Shown: positions 51,150-52,078 of the stretch, in pieces | Numbering within the stretch: the stretch's first letter is position 1 | How the letters are laid out: each line of letters opens with the position of its first letter | Notes under the pieces: model-generated | What the model saw: only the letters and a program-made list of their open reading frames with translations | What the model was told of the DNA's origin: nothing | Databases searched by the model: none | Position numbers and translations under genes: made by a program | Assembly: GCA_017561615.1 (NCBI GenBank) | Contig: JAFZBT010000195.1 | Span: forward strand, 1 to 52,078 | Reading direction: 5' to 3' | Origin: Erysipelotrichaceae bacterium | GTDB taxonomy: Bacteria > Bacillota_I > Bacilli_A > Erysipelotrichales > Erysipelotrichaceae | Length of the DNA stretch: 52,078 bases

Positions 51150-51158
51150 ATTATACCA
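51150..51158 (-). promoter_or_regulatory. Extended -10 promoter of the ecf-truA operon
   Basis: Minus-strand TGGTATAAT; the -35 is weak. The promoter follows closely after the terminator of the upstream gene. Confidence 0.65.
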
Positions 51159-51176
51159 TACTTCCGGTAATTCACG

Positions 51177-51200
51177 AAAAAGCTCCGGCAGTGCCGGAGC
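51177..51200 (-). terminator. Terminator of the Ala/Glu/Pro-rich gene
   Basis: GCTCCGGC-AGT-GCCGGAGC (51182-51200), followed on the minus strand by TTTTT. Confidence 0.9.
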
Positions 51201-51224
51201 CTTGATCGTTGTGTTCAGAGCAGT

Positions 51225-52078
51225 CTACTTGATTGCCCATCCCTTGTAGGTGCCGTGATACCTGACGGCATCGTTGGCCAGGGTAAGGATGGTCTTGAGC
51301 AGGTCTGCTTCGTTATTGTCCATGGTATTGAAGATGGACAGGGTCAGATCGTCAGCGTTCTTTCTGACATTCAGACCTTCAGCGGCAAACACGTTAGCCA
51401 GCGTGTCGCGGTCTTCTTCGCTGCCGAAGGCAACGAAATGTTCGATGTCGACCTTCTCAGCGGTAATGGTTTCCCTCATTCTGTTGATCGTCTTGATGAT
51501 GGTGGCGATCTTGTTTACGGAGATGTCAGGATACTGCTGAGACAGGGAAGCCAGCATTTCTTCCGGAGAGAGGACAACCTTTTCCGGCACCGGCTCAGCA
51601 ACCGGTTCAGCTTCCGCAGCCGGCTCTTCTCTGGTTTCTTCCACCGGTTCGCTTACCGGTTCTTCCGCAGGTTCAGCCACGGGTCCCTCAACAGGTTCTT
51701 CAACCGGAGCGGCAGGTTCCTCAATTACCGGTTCAGCTTCGGGCTCTGTTACTTCAGCGGGTTCTTCAGCCGCTGCTTCAGCAATTTCTTCCGGGACTTC
51801 CTCAACCGGCGCTGCTGCGACTTCTTCAATTATCTCAGGGGCAGGTTCTTTGGCCGGGATTTCCGCATCAACCGCATTGATCAGGTCTTCTCCCAGCTGA
51901 TCAAGATCCTTACCGGCCTGCTCAACAGCTTCCTGCAGGGCATCAATGACCGGCGCCGCTTCTTCAGCGGCTTCCTCAACGGCTTCGACAGGTTCCACAG
52001 CGATTTCATCAGCTGCTTCATCGATGATCTTTTCCACCGGAGCAACCAATTCCTCTTCCGGCTGCTGGAAGACATCCG
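51225..52078 (-). CDS. Ala/Glu/Pro-rich low-complexity protein with conserved C-terminal domain, 5' end outside window
   Basis: The frame continues through the right edge (residues before the first visible TTG read DVFQQPEEEL), so the start is not in the window. About 170 visible residues are acidic and proline-rich, with repeats like EEP, VEEPVE, AEPAEEPVSEP and AEPVAEPVPE, probably extended or coiled. A compact C-terminal ~110 residues (LSPEEMLASLSQQYPDISVNKIATIIKTIN, then IEHFVAFGSEEDRDTLANVFAAEGLNVRKNADDLTLSIF) looks folded and ends in YHGTYKGWAIK. I recognise no family. It is not obviously secreted from what is visible. Confidence 0.8.
   Translation of the reverse strand, partial: DVFQQPEEELVAPVEKIIDEAADEIAVEPVEAVEEAAEEAAPVIDALQEAVEQAGKDLDQLGEDLINAVDAEIPAKEPAPEIIEEVAAAPVEEVPEEIAEAAAEEPAEVTEPEAEPVIEEPAAPVEEPVEGPVAEPAEEPVSEPVEETREEPAAEAEPVAEPVPEKVVLSPEEMLASLSQQYPDISVNKIATIIKTINRMRETITAEKVDIEHFVAFGSEEDRDTLANVFAAEGLNVRKNADDLTLSIFNTMDNNEADLLKTILTLANDAVRYHGTYKGWAIK

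Noticed and set aside
1..52078. CRISPR arrays, insertion sequences, rRNA and integrase genes
   Set aside because: I see no regular repeats with spacers, no transposase or integrase motifs, and no rRNA sequence. Repetition at the right edge is protein low complexity.

Overview
The window looks like chromosomal DNA of a low-oxygen, probably gut-associated member of the Bacillota (Firmicutes). An Erysipelotrichia-like lineage is my best guess, but nothing here proves it. The evidence is strong AGGAGG-type ribosome sites, sigma-A promoters that are mostly extended -10 (TGnTATAAT), the ecfA1-ecfA2-ecfT-truA cluster, a FeoA-FeoB fusion followed by a small Cys-rich FeoB partner, a C_GCAxxG_C_C protein, mannose-family PTS genes with cre-like sites, and no respiratory genes. 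By eye the DNA is moderately GC-rich, which explains the many long antisense open frames. I see no rRNA, phage, insertion sequence or CRISPR array, and no gene-free stretch over 300 bases.

Layout. 1-2932: truncated ABC ATPase-permease fusion with a very large ectodomain (minus). 3085-5958: 5'-nucleotidase-like hydrolase, MscS channel and nitroreductase (plus operon). 6015-7679: nucleoside kinase (minus). 7842-12233: Na/phosphate symporter, threonine-aldolase-like enzyme and a membrane-anchored PstS-like protein (plus). 12313-14915: ferrous iron module, with tandem inverted-repeat operators in its promoter. 14973-16799: uridine phosphorylase and MtnA (minus). 16953-17312: short DtxR/MntR-type regulator (plus). 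17368-22654: complete branched-chain amino acid ABC importer with a trailing GNAT gene (minus). 22863-26298: AI-2E-family membrane protein, C_GCAxxG_C_C protein, M18 aminopeptidase and O-methyltransferase.

26500-32415 (plus) holds a four-repeat DUF349 protein, then a two-gene unit: a 1055-residue protein with a degenerate J domain and TPRs, and an HscC-type Hsp70. This is a plausible specialised chaperone system. A tRNA-Thr(CGT) with an unusual D arm follows. 32598-34867 carries small membrane proteins, a GtrA protein and a second nitroreductase.

34949-43490 looks like catabolite-controlled carbohydrate or small-molecule uptake: an SBP / fused permease / ATPase importer and PTS EIIC-EIID with a separately promoted EIIB. 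Each promoter carries a cre-like site. A membrane protein overlapping a cytosolic ceramidase-like hydrolase follows. 43560-45776 holds three tandem SIS-domain paralogues, the first gene of which has lost both hallmark sugar-phosphate motifs. 45955-47802 is an ABC exporter. 47843-51129 is tRNA-Leu plus truA, ecfT, ecfA2 and ecfA1 (minus). An Ala/Glu/Pro-rich protein runs off the right edge.

The best candidates for something undescribed are the J/TPR-HscC chaperone pair, the triple SIS operon and the tandem Feo operators.
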